Shown: piece by piece, positions 8,639 through 18,316 of the stretch
How the letters are laid out: each line of letters starts with the position of its first letter
Numbering within the stretch: the first letter of the stretch is position 1
The notes under the pieces: model-generated
Databases searched by the model: none
Seen by the model: the letters and a program-made list of their open reading frames with translations, nothing else
Told to the model about the DNA's origin: nothing
Position numbers and translations under genes: made by a program
Source: Nocardia sp. CDC159
GTDB lineage: Bacteria > Actinomycetota > Actinomycetes > Mycobacteriales > Mycobacteriaceae
Assembly (NCBI RefSeq): GCF_023740735.1
Contig: NZ_JAMRXH010000003.1
Location: 62,001-126,000 of the forward strand
Direction of reading: 5' to 3'
DNA: 64,000 nucleotides

Positions 8639-9901
8639 TCAGACCGCCGCCGCGGCGACGACAGCCGCGGCGATGCGGTCGACGTCCTCGGTCGTGCTGA
8701 TGTACGGCGGCATGGTGTAGATCAGATTCCGGAAGGGCCGCAGCCACACCCCGGCCTCCACCGCGGCGTGCGTGGCCTTGCGCATATCCACCGGATGATC
8801 CAGTTCCACCACGCCGATCGCGCCGAGGACGCGGACATCGGTCACCACCGGAATCGACTGCGCCGCGGCCAGTCCCGCGGTGAGGCTCGATTCGATCGCG
8901 CTCACCTCGGCCTGCCAGCCGCGCGCGAGCAGCAGCTCGATCGAGGCGATGGCCACCGCGCAGGCCAGCGGATTACCCATGAAGGTCGGGCCGTGCATGA
9001 GCGCGCCGTGGCCCGTGCAGATGGTCTCGGCCATCCGCGCGGTGCACAGGGCGGCGGCGAGGGTGAGATAGCCGCCGGTGAGCGCCTTGCCGACACACAG
9101 CACATCGGGCGCCACCCCGGCCCGGTCGGCGGCGAAAAACGTTCCGCTGCGGCCGAACCCGGTCGCGATCTCGTCGAAGACCAGCAGCACCCCGTGCTCG
9201 TCGCACAACTGGCGCAGATCGTTCAGATAGCGCGGATGATGAAACCGCATACCGCCCGCACCCTGGACGATCGGCTCGACGATCACCGCCGCCAGCTCGT
9301 GGGCATGCGCGGCGAGCAGTCGCTCCAGCCGCGAAACATACTCCGGCTCGTAGTCTTTCGGCGGCATCGGCGCGAACACCTGCTCGGCCAGCACATCGGT
9401 CCACAGCGAATGCATGCCGCCGCGTGGATCGCACACGCTCATCGGGGTGAAGGTGTCGCCGTGGTAGCCGCCGCGCCAGGTGAACAGCCGCCGCTTCTCC
9501 GGCCTGCCCAGCGCGCGCCAGTACTGCAGGCACATCTTCGCCGCCACCTCCACCGACACCGAGCCGGAGTCGCAGAGGAAGACCTTGTCCAGCCCGGCGG
9601 GGGTGAGCTCGACCAGCAGCTGCGCCAGGCGCACCGCGGGCTCGTGGGTCAATCCGCCGAACATGACGTGACTCATCCGTTGCGACTGCGCCACCAGCGC
9701 GGCGTCCAGCACCGGATGCCGATAGCCGTGCAGCGCGGCCCACCACGAACTCATCCCGTCGATCAGCTCCCGCCCGTCGGCCAGGGTGAGGCGGGTGCCT
9801 TCGGCCGAGGCGACGACCAGCGGCTCGGTCGCCGGGGGCAGCCGGTCGTAGGGATGCCAGACGTGTGCGGCGTCGAGTGCGGTGATCTCGTCGGGTGTCA
9901 C
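8639..9901 (-). CDS. bioA: Adenosylmethionine-8-amino-7-oxononanoate aminotransferase
   Basis: 420 aa PLP aminotransferase that makes 7,8-diaminopelargonate, the substrate of BioD, using SAM as amino donor. The N-terminal [16 protein letters not shown] and [16 protein letters not shown] segments are diagnostic of BioA; the PLP Asp is in [13 protein letters not shown] and the lysine is in VGKALTGG (about 272). The GTG start has GGAGGAATT just upstream. It lies 4 kb from bioFD and is read separately, but a palindrome with the same TGAAC-N3-GTTCA core sits in its promoter. bioB is not in the window. Confidence 0.95.
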   Translation of the reverse strand: MTPDEITALDAAHVWHPYDRLPPATEPLVVASAEGTRLTLADGRELIDGMSSWWAALHGYRHPVLDAALVAQSQRMSHVMFGGLTHEPAVRLAQLLVELTPAGLDKVFLCDSGSVSVEVAAKMCLQYWRALGRPEKRRLFTWRGGYHGDTFTPMSVCDPRGGMHSLWTDVLAEQVFAPMPPKDYEPEYVSRLERLLAAHAHELAAVIVEPIVQGAGGMRFHHPRYLNDLRQLCDEHGVLLVFDEIATGFGRSGTFFAADRAGVAPDVLCVGKALTGGYLTLAAALCTARMAETICTGHGALMHGPTFMGNPLACAVAIASIELLLARGWQAEVSAIESSLTAGLAAAQSIPVVTDVRVLGAIGVVELDHPVDMRKATHAAVEAGVWLRPFRNLIYTMPPYISTTEDVDRIAAAVVAAAAV

Positions 9902-9922
9902 GGAATTCCTCCACGAAGCGGT

Positions 9923-9943
9923 CTTGAACGCCGTTCAAGTTAC
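9923..9943 (-). promoter_or_regulatory. bioA operator, BioQ-type palindrome
   Basis: A perfect 17-bp palindrome, CTTGAAC-GCC-GTTCAAG (9923-9939), lies 22 bp upstream of the bioA GTG. On the minus strand a TAACTT -10-like hexamer (9943-9938) overlaps its edge, so binding should block initiation. The core matches the site in front of bioFD. Confidence 0.75.
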
Positions 9944-9990
9944 CACCGGACCGCGAAAAACACGTCCACACCGGCCGAACGCGGAGTAAT

Positions 9991-10007
9991 CTTTGACACA
10001 GTCAAAG
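9991..10007. promoter_or_regulatory. MarR operator palindrome
   Basis: CTTTGAC-ACA-GTCAAAG is a perfect inverted repeat with 7-bp arms, ending 14 bp before the start codon of the MarR-GNAT gene and just ahead of its GGAG site. Position and symmetry suggest autoregulation by the MarR domain. Confidence 0.7.
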
Positions 10008-10021
10008 GATTGGAGACGATC

Positions 10022-10948
10022 ATGACCGCCGTCACCGTCGACGCCGAGCACATCGCCGCGGTCCGCGAATTCAACCGCCGCTACACCCGGCTGATCGGGG
10101 TGCTGCAGGAACACCTCGTCGACAGCGACTTCTCTCTGACCGAGGCCCGAATCCTGTTCGAACTGGCCCACTTCGGGCCGCTCGAGGTGGTGCGCCTGCG
10201 TCAGGATCTGGACCTGGACCCCGGCTATCTCAGCCGCATCCTGGCCCGCTTCGAACAGGCCGGACTCGTGCTGCGGCGGCGCTCCGAGCAGGACGGCCGC
10301 CGCCAACTGGCGGAACTGACCGAGCAGGGCCGCACCGTCTTCGCCGATCTCGACCGGCGTTCCAACGAGGGCGTGTCCGCCCTGCTCGCCACCCACTCCC
10401 CCGCCGCGCGTACCCGGCTGATCCATGCCATGCACACCATCGAGCGCATTCTCGACGGCCGCGCCGCCGCCCCCTTCACCATCCGCGACCCGCACCCGGG
10501 CGACTACGGCTGGGTCGTGCAGCGCAACGCCGCGCTCTACGCCGCCGAATACGGCTGGGACCTCGGCTACGAGGCCCTCGTCACGCGGATCGTGGCCGAC
10601 TACCTGGAATCCCATGAGCCCCAGACCGAACGGGCCTGGATCGCCGACGCCGACGGCCAGCCGGTCGGCTGCGTGTTCTGCATGCGCGAGGACGACACCA
10701 CGGCCCGACTGCGCCTGCTGCTGGTGGAACCGAGCGCGCGCGGCCTGGGCGTCGGCACCGCACTGGTCGAGGAGTGCCTGCGCTTCGCGACCGGCGCGGG
10801 CTATCGGGCCATGGTGTTGTGGACCAACGATGCGCTCGCCGCGGCACGGCGGATCTACGAGCGTGCCGGGTTCGAACTCGTCGACTCCGAACCGCATCAC
10901 AGCTTCGGCAGGAATCTGGTCGCCCAGACCTGGCGGCGCACCCTGTGA
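10022..10948 (+). CDS. MarR-family regulator fused to GNAT acetyltransferase
   Basis: 308 aa. Residues 1-140 form a winged-helix MarR domain (FSLTEARILFELAHFG, then DLDLDPGYLSRILARFEQAGLVLRRRSEQDGRR as recognition helix and wing). Residues 148-308 form a GNAT domain with the acetyl-CoA loop LLVEPSARGLGVGTALVEEC and a late AARRIYERAGFELVDSE segment. This domain order is known in actinobacteria and proteobacteria; the acetyl acceptor is unknown. The ATG at 10022 follows GGAG, and a 17-bp palindrome lies in the promoter. It is divergent from bioA but has a different operator, so I do not link it to biotin. Confidence 0.88.
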   Translation: MTAVTVDAEHIAAVREFNRRYTRLIGVLQEHLVDSDFSLTEARILFELAHFGPLEVVRLRQDLDLDPGYLSRILARFEQAGLVLRRRSEQDGRRQLAELTEQGRTVFADLDRRSNEGVSALLATHSPAARTRLIHAMHTIERILDGRAAAPFTIRDPHPGDYGWVVQRNAALYAAEYGWDLGYEALVTRIVADYLESHEPQTERAWIADADGQPVGCVFCMREDDTTARLRLLLVEPSARGLGVGTALVEECLRFATGAGYRAMVLWTNDALAAARRIYERAGFELVDSEPHHSFGRNLVAQTWRRTL

Positions 10949-11123
10949 GCCGTCGCGGCCCGATCACCCGCCCGCTACGAAATGATCAAAAGTCCAGCTC
11001 CCGGATGTGACCGGTCCGGCCACTGTTGCACCCGCGCACCGAACCCGTCGCGAATGCACGTAACACCGGCACTCACACACCACGCGCATCGACCCGTCGG
11101 CGCCTGCGGTTACTGTCGGTGGC

Positions 11124-13232
11124 ATGGTTCAGCCCGATGACGTGGCCCCACTGGGCGTGTGGCCGGGAACGCCCTACCCTCTGGGTGCGACCTACGACGG
11201 GGCGGGCACCAACTTCTCGGTGTTCTCCGAGGTCGCCGAGCGGGTGGAGGTCTGTCTGATCGACGACGGCGGCGGCGAAACCCGAATTCCGCTGGAGGAG
11301 GTCGACACCTACGTCTGGCACGCCTACGTGCCGACCGTCGCCCCCGGCCAGCACTACGGCTTCCGGGTGCACGGCCCCTTCGATCCGAGTCGCGGATTGC
11401 GCTGCGACGCAAGCAAACTGCTGCTCGATCCGTACGGCAAGGCGTTCGCGGGCGAATTCGACGGCCACTCCTCGCTGCACACCCACGGCCAGGATTCGCT
11501 GGGCCACACCATGACCGGCGTGGTGATCAACCCGTTCTTCGACTGGGCCGACGATCGCGCGCCCACTCGCCCCTACCACGAGACGGTCATCTACGAGGCC
11601 CACGTCAAGGGCATGACGATGACCCACCCGGCGGTGCCGGCACAGTTGCGCGGCACCTACGCGGGCATCGCCCATCCGGCCGTCGTCGACCATCTGAAGT
11701 CGTTGGGCGTCACCGCGATCGAGCTCATGCCGGTGCATCAGTTCATCCACGATCGGATGCTGCTGGACCGGGGGTTGCGCAACTACTGGGGCTACAACAG
11801 CGTCGGCTATCTGGCCCCGCATCACGAGTACGCCGCCGACCAGCGTCCCGGTGCGGCGGTGACCGAATTCAAGGCCATGGTGCGGGCGCTGCACGCCGAG
11901 GGTATCGAGGTCATCCTCGACGTGGTCTACAACCACACCGGCGAGGGCAATCACCTGGGCCCCACCATCGGCCTGCGCGGGATCGACAACGCCGCCTACT
12001 ACCGGCTGATGGAGGACGATCCCTCCCACTACATGGACTACACCGGCACCGGCAACAGTCTCAACGTGCGCCATCCGCACACCCTGCAGCTGATCATGGA
12101 CTCGCTGCGGTACTGGATCCTGGACATGCACGTCGACGGCTTCCGCTTCGATCTGGCGGCCACCCTGGCGCGCGAATTGCACGATGTGGACCGGCTTTCC
12201 ACCTTCTTCGACCTGGTGCAGCAGGATCCGGTGGTCAGCCAGGTCAAGCTCATCGCCGAGCCGTGGGACGTCGGCGAGGGCGGCTATCAGGTCGGCAACT
12301 TTCCCGGCCTGTGGACCGAGTGGAACGGCAAGTACCGCGACACCGTACGCGACTACTGGCGCGGCGAGCCCGCGACCCTGGGCGAATTCGCCTCCCGACT
12401 CACCGGCTCCTCGGATCTGTACGAGGCCACCGGCCGCCGCCCCAGCGCCAGCATCAACTTCGTCACCGCCCACGACGGCTTCACGCTGCGGGATCTGGTG
12501 TCCTACAACGAGAAACACAACGAGGCCAACGGCGAGGGCAACCGCGACGGCGAGAGCCACAACCGCTCCTGGAACTGCGGGGTGGAGGGCCCGACCGACG
12601 ATCCGGAGGTGTCGGCGCTGCGGGAACGCCAGAGCCGCAACCTGATCGCCACACTGGCCCTGTCGCAGGGCACCCCGATGCTGTTGCACGGCGACGAGAT
12701 GGGCCGCACGCAGCATGGCAACAACAATGCCTACTGCCAGGATTCGCCGCTGTCGTGGATGGATTGGACACTGGCGCAGAAGAATTCGGATCTGCTGGAG
12801 TTCACCCGCGCCGCGATCGCGCTGCGCGCCGAGCATCCGGTGTTCCGCCGCCGCCGGTTCTTCGACGGCCGCCCCACCCCCGACCACGACCATCCCGGTG
12901 ACATCGCCTGGCTGACCCCGGCCGGTGAGGAGATGACCGCCGCCGACTGGGACTCCGGCTTCGGCCGCTCGCTGACGGTATTCCTCAACGGGGCGGCCAT
13001 CAAGGAGCCGGGGCCGCGGGGGGAACGCATCACAGACGATTCCTTCCTGCTGTGTTTCAATGCCCACGACGCCCCGATCGAGTTCACCCTGCCGGGCGCC
13101 GAGTTCGGCGAACAGTGGTCGGTGGCGTTGGACTGCTCGACCCCGACCGGGGCGTCGGAGGCGGAATATCCGGCCGCGGCGAGGGTCGAGCTGACCGCGC
13201 GCTGTCTGCTCGTTCTCCGCCGTACTGCATGA
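11124..13232 (+). CDS. treX: Glycogen debranching enzyme TreX/GlgX
   Basis: 702 aa GH13 enzyme that removes alpha-1,6 branches from glycogen, giving linear chains for TreY. An N-terminal CBM48 domain (about 8-120) is followed by the (beta/alpha)8 barrel with the four conserved GH13 regions: DVVYNHT, GFRFDLAAT (Asp nucleophile), IAEPWD (Glu acid/base) and VTAHDGF. A C-terminal beta domain ends the protein. TACTGT lies 7 nt before the ATG, consistent with a leaderless transcript. It precedes treY by 10 bp, so the two form an operon; treZ is about 17 kb away on the other strand. Confidence 0.95.
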   Translation: MVQPDDVAPLGVWPGTPYPLGATYDGAGTNFSVFSEVAERVEVCLIDDGGGETRIPLEEVDTYVWHAYVPTVAPGQHYGFRVHGPFDPSRGLRCDASKLLLDPYGKAFAGEFDGHSSLHTHGQDSLGHTMTGVVINPFFDWADDRAPTRPYHETVIYEAHVKGMTMTHPAVPAQLRGTYAGIAHPAVVDHLKSLGVTAIELMPVHQFIHDRMLLDRGLRNYWGYNSVGYLAPHHEYAADQRPGAAVTEFKAMVRALHAEGIEVILDVVYNHTGEGNHLGPTIGLRGIDNAAYYRLMEDDPSHYMDYTGTGNSLNVRHPHTLQLIMDSLRYWILDMHVDGFRFDLAATLARELHDVDRLSTFFDLVQQDPVVSQVKLIAEPWDVGEGGYQVGNFPGLWTEWNGKYRDTVRDYWRGEPATLGEFASRLTGSSDLYEATGRRPSASINFVTAHDGFTLRDLVSYNEKHNEANGEGNRDGESHNRSWNCGVEGPTDDPEVSALRERQSRNLIATLALSQGTPMLLHGDEMGRTQHGNNNAYCQDSPLSWMDWTLAQKNSDLLEFTRAAIALRAEHPVFRRRRFFDGRPTPDHDHPGDIAWLTPAGEEMTAADWDSGFGRSLTVFLNGAAIKEPGPRGERITDDSFLLCFNAHDAPIEFTLPGAEFGEQWSVALDCSTPTGASEAEYPAAARVELTARCLLVLRRTA

Positions 13233-13242
13233 TCGATGCGAG

Positions 13243-15654
13243 ATGACTGAAACGCCACAGCCTGACGAGGTCACCGGGCCGATCGACCACCCGACCCCGG
13301 TACGAAGCATGTACCGGTTGCAGCTGCGCCCCGACGCGCTCACCTTCGCCGATGCCCGCGCCCTGGCGGAGTATCTGCAACAGCTGGGCATATCGCATCT
13401 GTATCTGTCCCCGATCCTGACCGCGGCCCACGGCTCCACTCACGGCTACGACGTGACCGATCCGACCACGGTGTCGGCGGCGCTGGGCGGCCCGGCCGGG
13501 CTGAAGGCGCTCGCGGACGAGGTGCGCGCTCGTGGCATGGGGTTGATCGTGGATCTGGTGCCCAATCACGTGGGCGTGGCCGATCCGCGCCAGAATCCGT
13601 GGTGGTGGGATGTGCTGCGCAACGGCAAGGGCTCGCAGTTCGCGCACTTCTTCGACATCGACTGGAGTCCGGGCAACGGCGCGGGCGGGCGGCTGGCGCT
13701 GCCGGTGCTGCAGAGCGAGAACGATCCGGCCGCGCTGACCGTGGACCGCAGCGGCCCCGAGCCGATGCTGGCACTGCACGATCTGCGCTTCCCCATCGCG
13801 CCCGGCACCGACGGCGAGAACGCGCTGCGCATCCACGACAGGCAGCATTACCGCCTGGTCAGCTGGAAAGCCGGGGTGTGCACATATCGGCGCTTCTTCG
13901 CGGTGTCGAGCCTGGCCGCGATCCGGCAGGAGGATCCGGCGGTCTTCGAGGCGACCCACCGCGAGCTGGCCGCGTGGTGCGAACACGACCTCATCGACGG
14001 CGTGCGCATCGACCATCCCGACGGCCTGGCCGATCCCGCGGGCTATCTGGCGAAGTTGCGCCGCCTGATCGGCCCGAATCGGCTGCTGCTGGTGGAGAAG
14101 ATCCTGTCGCACCGGGAACCGCTCGACGCCACCCTGCCCATCGACGGCACCACCGGCTACGACGCGCTGAACGTGTTCGGCGGCGTGCTGGTCGATCCCG
14201 CCGGGGAGCAGGCCCTGACCGAACTGTCGAACGAGCTGTGCGGGCACGGCAGCGACGCCGAGTGGTTCGCCGACACCGAGCACCGCATCAAGCGCGCGGT
14301 CGCCGAGAAGCTGCTCGTCCCCGAGGTCCGACGGCTGGTGGCGGCGATCAAGCGCGACGCCGGGGCCGAGGATTTCGACACCATGGCACTGACCAACGCC
14401 ACCATCGAGGCGCTGTCGCATGTGCCGGTCTACCGCACCGACTACGCGCCACTGGCCGGGCTGCTGAGCGGCGTCGTGGCCGAGATCGAAAGGCGCAACG
14501 GCGAATTGGCCGCGCCGCTGGCGGTGCTGGTGCGCGCGCTGGCCGCGTCCGGCGAGGCGGCGGTGCGCTTCCACCAGGTCTGCGGGGCGATCACGGCCAA
14601 GGCGGTCGAGGACACCATGTTCTATCAGGCCGCCCGGCTGGTGTCGCTGCAGGAGGTCGGCGGCGATCCGGCTCGATTCGGGCGCTCGGCACTGGAATTC
14701 CATCTCGCCAATGCCGAACGCGCCCGCCGCTGGCCCGCGTCGATGACCACGCTGTCCACCCACGACACCAAGCGCGGCGAGGATGTGCGCGCCCGCATCG
14801 GGGTACTGTCCCAGGTCGCCGAGACGTGGTCGCGGGCGGTCGCGGCCTGGAACGACATCACCCCGCCGCCGGACGGCGCGACCGCACTGTTCCTGCTGCA
14901 GAACATGTTCGGGGTGTGGCCCGCCGACGGGCGCGACGCCGCCGCGGTGCCCGGGCTGCGCGAGCGCCTGCACCTGTTCGCGGAGAAGGCCGTTCGCGAG
15001 GCGGGCACCCGATCCTCCTGGGAGGAGCCCGATGCGGAGTTCGAGGCCGAACTGCACGGGTGGATCGATGCGGTGATCGACGGTCCGGTGGGCGCGGAGC
15101 TGGGCGAGCTGGTCACCCGGCTGGCCCCGCACGCCTGGTCGGATGCGTTGGCGCAGAAGTTGTTGCAACTGTGCGGCCCCGGCATCCCCGACCTCTACCA
15201 GGGGTGCGAGCTGTGGGAGGACGCGCTGGTCGATCCGGACAACCGCCGCCCGGTCGACTTCGGAGCGCGCCTGGCCATGCTGCAATCGCTCACCGGCACA
15301 CCGGATCTGGACGCCTCGGGCGCGGTGAAGATGTGGGTGGTCGCCTACGCGCTGTGGCTGCGCCGCGAGCGGCCGGACTGCTTTGTCGGCGGCGCCTACC
15401 ACCCGCTGTTCGGCACCGGCGAGCGAGCGCGACATCTGCTCGCCTACGGCCGCGGCCGATCCGGTGAACCGCCGCAGGTGATCGTCGCCGCCACCCGCCA
15501 CAGCGTCGGCCTGGCCGAGACCGGCTGGGGCGATACCGCGCTGGACCTGCCTTCGGGCACCTGGACCGACCGGCTCACCGGCTACACCTGCACCGGACCC
15601 GTGCGGGCGGAGAAGTTGTTCGCCCGGCTTCCGGTCGCGCTGCTGGTGCGATGA
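13243..15654 (+). CDS. treY: Maltooligosyl trehalose synthase
   Basis: 803 aa GH13 enzyme that isomerises the reducing-end alpha-1,4 bond of maltodextrins to alpha,alpha-1,1, giving maltooligosyltrehalose. The TreY-typical N-terminus YRLQLRPDALTFADA, the LVDLVPNHVGV region, GVRIDHPDGLADP (Asp nucleophile) and LLVEKIL (Glu) are visible, as is MTTLSTHDTKRGEDVRAR. Length is normal for TreY. It begins 10 bp after treX, so translation is likely coupled. Its product is cleaved by TreZ, encoded at 32.9-34.7 kb. Confidence 0.95.
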   Translation: MTETPQPDEVTGPIDHPTPVRSMYRLQLRPDALTFADARALAEYLQQLGISHLYLSPILTAAHGSTHGYDVTDPTTVSAALGGPAGLKALADEVRARGMGLIVDLVPNHVGVADPRQNPWWWDVLRNGKGSQFAHFFDIDWSPGNGAGGRLALPVLQSENDPAALTVDRSGPEPMLALHDLRFPIAPGTDGENALRIHDRQHYRLVSWKAGVCTYRRFFAVSSLAAIRQEDPAVFEATHRELAAWCEHDLIDGVRIDHPDGLADPAGYLAKLRRLIGPNRLLLVEKILSHREPLDATLPIDGTTGYDALNVFGGVLVDPAGEQALTELSNELCGHGSDAEWFADTEHRIKRAVAEKLLVPEVRRLVAAIKRDAGAEDFDTMALTNATIEALSHVPVYRTDYAPLAGLLSGVVAEIERRNGELAAPLAVLVRALAASGEAAVRFHQVCGAITAKAVEDTMFYQAARLVSLQEVGGDPARFGRSALEFHLANAERARRWPASMTTLSTHDTKRGEDVRARIGVLSQVAETWSRAVAAWNDITPPPDGATALFLLQNMFGVWPADGRDAAAVPGLRERLHLFAEKAVREAGTRSSWEEPDAEFEAELHGWIDAVIDGPVGAELGELVTRLAPHAWSDALAQKLLQLCGPGIPDLYQGCELWEDALVDPDNRRPVDFGARLAMLQSLTGTPDLDASGAVKMWVVAYALWLRRERPDCFVGGAYHPLFGTGERARHLLAYGRGRSGEPPQVIVAATRHSVGLAETGWGDTALDLPSGTWTDRLTGYTCTGPVRAEKLFARLPVALLVR

Positions 15655-15680
15655 CACGCCCGGTTACGCGACACGCTGTA

Positions 15681-15699
15681 GGACCACACGGTCCCTTTT
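15681..15699 (+). terminator. Possible weak Rho-independent terminator after treY
   Basis: GGACC-acac-GGTCC (15681-15694) is followed by CTTTT. The stem is only 5 bp, but a T run after a hairpin is rare in this GC-rich window and the position, 27 bp after the treY stop, fits. Confidence 0.45.
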
Positions 15700-15768
15700 G
15701 TGACTGGTGAGACATAGCATCATCGGCTGCATCCGCACGATCATCGCGTTTCGTCAGGAGGCAGCTCG

Positions 15769-17169
15769 ATGGAGTTCGGTTCCCGCGCACGTCGGATGGC
15801 ACTCGGCTGGTGCGCCGCAGTCACCGTGATCGGGTCGCTCGCCGCCCCGGCCTCGACGGCTCCGCCGGTACCGGACCTTCCCGCGGATTTGGTCGCGGCG
15901 CTGCAGCGGGACCTGAAGATCGGGGCCCAGCAATATCTCGACCGCATCCGGACCGCCGAGCGGCTCACCGAATTCGCCCACACCGCACGCATCGCGCATC
16001 CGAACGCCTTCGCCGGGGTCCGCATGGACGGCGACCGCGGCATCGTCGCCCTGGCCGAGGGGGTCAGCGCCGAGTCGGCCCGCAAGGCCGCCGCGGCGGC
16101 GGGCTTCGTGGTGGAAACGGTCGCCGACAGCGAGGCCACACTGCGCGGTCGGCGCACCGCCTTCGAACAGTGGCTGGCCCGCCAGCCCCGCTCGATCGCC
16201 GATGCGGTGGTCGGCTACGGCGTCGACGTGGCACACAACAGTCTCACCGTGCGGGTGGCCGAGGGCACGACGCTGCCCAGCGAGGCGGGCCGCATCCGCG
16301 CCGTCACCGGCAAGGTCCCGGTGATCCAGCCCTACAGCGGGACGATTCCGCTGCAGCCCGCCACGGGCGACGATGCCGTCACGGCGGTGGTCGGCGGTCA
16401 GCCCTACGCCTTCGAATTCGACGGCAAGACCGGCAAGTGCTCGTTCGGATTCAATGCCACCGACAAGGCCGGTCGCACCCTGAACATCTCGGCGGGACAC
16501 TGCAATCCGGACAACCTGCTCGACCCGGCCAGCCGGTCGAAGGAGCCGCGGCACATCTACGAAACGCCCTTCGACGCTCACGACAAGCGGCGCGGCGCGG
16601 ACCTCGGCTACTTCGAATCGTCGAATCTGGGCCCGCAGGACTTCGCGGTCATCCGCATCAGCGACGATGCGGCGGCCCGCTTCCGCAACAACCTCATCAC
16701 CACCCGGCGCGTGACGGTACCGGGCCCGATGTCCACCGGTTCGGGACTCGGACTGCACCTGCCGACCAGCAGCACCGAGGGTTCGGCCGGACCGCCCCCG
16801 ACCGGGGAGGACATCCGCATCGACGGCGCGATGGATCCGGTCGTCGGGGGCATCGTCTGTAAGGCGGGCATGCGCACCGGCTACACCTGCGGGCAGGTCA
16901 TCGACGTCGATCTGGAACTGAACGTCAAACAGCGCCCCGAGGATCCGAACCCGACCAAACTCGAGCACATGTTCGCCGCCAATGTCTGCGGCCAGCACGG
17001 TGACAGCGGCGGCCCGATCTTCTCCGGCACCAAGGCCGTCGGCATCACCAGCGCCGTCGCCATGGATCCCACCTCGCCGTCCGACGGCTGCGGCTTCATT
17101 CCGCTGCTGATCGGCCAGCCCCTCAAGCCCGTGCTGGACGCCCAGGGCTTGAAGGTGCGGACCAGCTGA
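15769..17169 (+). CDS. Secreted trypsin-fold serine protease with propeptide
   Basis: 466 aa. A signal peptide (about 1-30) is followed by a pro-region of about 170 residues with two alpha/beta repeats (GVRMDGDRGIVALAEG; YGVDVAHNSLTVRVAEG) like those of streptogrisin/alpha-lytic protease precursors. The protease domain has the triad His244 (NISAGHC), Asp291 (PQDFAVI) and Ser413 (GQHGDSGGP), with paired cysteines near each. This is the S1 chymotrypsin fold. AGGAGG fixes the ATG. Likely a self-processing exported peptidase; specificity is not predictable by eye. It converges on the DUF2235 gene, with 4 bp between stops. Confidence 0.85.
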   Translation: MEFGSRARRMALGWCAAVTVIGSLAAPASTAPPVPDLPADLVAALQRDLKIGAQQYLDRIRTAERLTEFAHTARIAHPNAFAGVRMDGDRGIVALAEGVSAESARKAAAAAGFVVETVADSEATLRGRRTAFEQWLARQPRSIADAVVGYGVDVAHNSLTVRVAEGTTLPSEAGRIRAVTGKVPVIQPYSGTIPLQPATGDDAVTAVVGGQPYAFEFDGKTGKCSFGFNATDKAGRTLNISAGHCNPDNLLDPASRSKEPRHIYETPFDAHDKRRGADLGYFESSNLGPQDFAVIRISDDAAARFRNNLITTRRVTVPGPMSTGSGLGLHLPTSSTEGSAGPPPTGEDIRIDGAMDPVVGGIVCKAGMRTGYTCGQVIDVDLELNVKQRPEDPNPTKLEHMFAANVCGQHGDSGGPIFSGTKAVGITSAVAMDPTSPSDGCGFIPLLIGQPLKPVLDAQGLKVRTS

Positions 17170-17173
17170 CGGC

Positions 17174-18316
17174 TCAGGCCGTAATCGCCTGCGGCAGTTT
17201 GGTTTCGGTGCTGCCGACGGGAGTGGCCGGCTCGTAGGGAAGCGAGCCGGCCAGCTCACGCTCCCAGCGCAGCACGTTCGGCGGGCAGAATTCCGTGCAC
17301 GGCTGGGCCGTGGGCGACAGATACACCTGCTGCGCGGGATCGCCGAGCCGACGCCAGGAGTCGGCGTAGAACCGGCGGTTGCGCGGGCGGACCAGCTTGC
17401 CGAGCGTATTCAGCACCCGGTAGGCGACGGTCAGTGAATTGTGCGGTGTCACCGCGTTGTCGAAGCCGGGAGCGCGGGCGATCAACTGCTCGAGCCGATG
17501 CCGATCGAAGGTCAGGCCCTGCCGCTCGGCCTCGTCCACCATCCAGCGCAGCGTGATGTCCGACAGCCTGCTGTCGGGGTAGCCGCCGCCGATATCGGTG
17601 TGCACACCCTTGAACCACACCTGCTTGACCCGCTCGGGATTGCGCTGCTCGTCGTCGGTGACCTCCCACAGGCAGGGCGCGAAGATGCGGCGGCGCTCGT
17701 TGATCGCGAGGGCCTGGCGGGCGCATTCCACCTGCGGCGAGAGCCGCACGTCGTGGAAGCGGTAGCGCCACGAGGTCACGATCGGCACGCCCATCGCGCC
17801 GACGGTGTCGAAGACGCCGAGGAATTTGATCGGCACCGGATGGTGGCAGTTCTCCTCACGGAAACGCACCCACTCGGCCGGATCGGGAGCGTCGGGATTC
17901 GCCTTGCGCTGCCGATAGATTCGCAGTGCCTGCGGATATTTCCGATCGATCATGGCGTCGGCGGTCAGCAGCCCCAGGCGGTTGATCATGCCCGCCAGGC
18001 TGCGGGCGGTGTAGGCGCCGCGGCTGAAGCCGAAGATGTAGATCTCGTCGCCCGGCTCCCAGTTCAGCGCGAGCTGCCAGTACATGGTCGACAGATTGGC
18101 GTCGAGGCCGAGCCCGAACGCACCGCCCAGCACCTTGTCGGCCAGATAGCCGCGGGAACCGGGACCGTCGACATAGAAGACGCGCTGCCCCACCACCTTG
18201 CCGGTCGGCCCGATGTGGCGCATCCGGACCGATTCGGCGATTTTGACGATGTTCGACACCGTGGGATTGCTCTCGGCGCCCCACGTACCGTCGCAACAGA
18301 CCACCAGTCGTTTCAT
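17174..18316 (-). CDS. DUF2235 alpha/beta hydrolase (Tle1-like phospholipase fold)
   Basis: 380 aa. The N-terminal KRLVVCCDGTWG is the hallmark of DUF2235. The nucleophile elbow is IFGFSRGAYTAR (Ser about 97), with an Asp in GVFDTVGAMG and a His in VWFKGVHTDIGGGY. In proteobacteria this domain occurs in type VI phospholipase effectors (Tle1), but no secretion genes, VgrG or immunity-type gene are adjacent, and no signal peptide is visible. A cytoplasmic lipase or esterase role is more cautious. The ATG at 18316 has a GGGAGG site; the longer open frame lacks one. Confidence 0.8.
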   Translation of the reverse strand: MKRLVVCCDGTWGAESNPTVSNIVKIAESVRMRHIGPTGKVVGQRVFYVDGPGSRGYLADKVLGGAFGLGLDANLSTMYWQLALNWEPGDEIYIFGFSRGAYTARSLAGMINRLGLLTADAMIDRKYPQALRIYRQRKANPDAPDPAEWVRFREENCHHPVPIKFLGVFDTVGAMGVPIVTSWRYRFHDVRLSPQVECARQALAINERRRIFAPCLWEVTDDEQRNPERVKQVWFKGVHTDIGGGYPDSRLSDITLRWMVDEAERQGLTFDRHRLEQLIARAPGFDNAVTPHNSLTVAYRVLNTLGKLVRPRNRRFYADSWRRLGDPAQQVYLSPTAQPCTEFCPPNVLRWERELAGSLPYEPATPVGSTETKLPQAITA

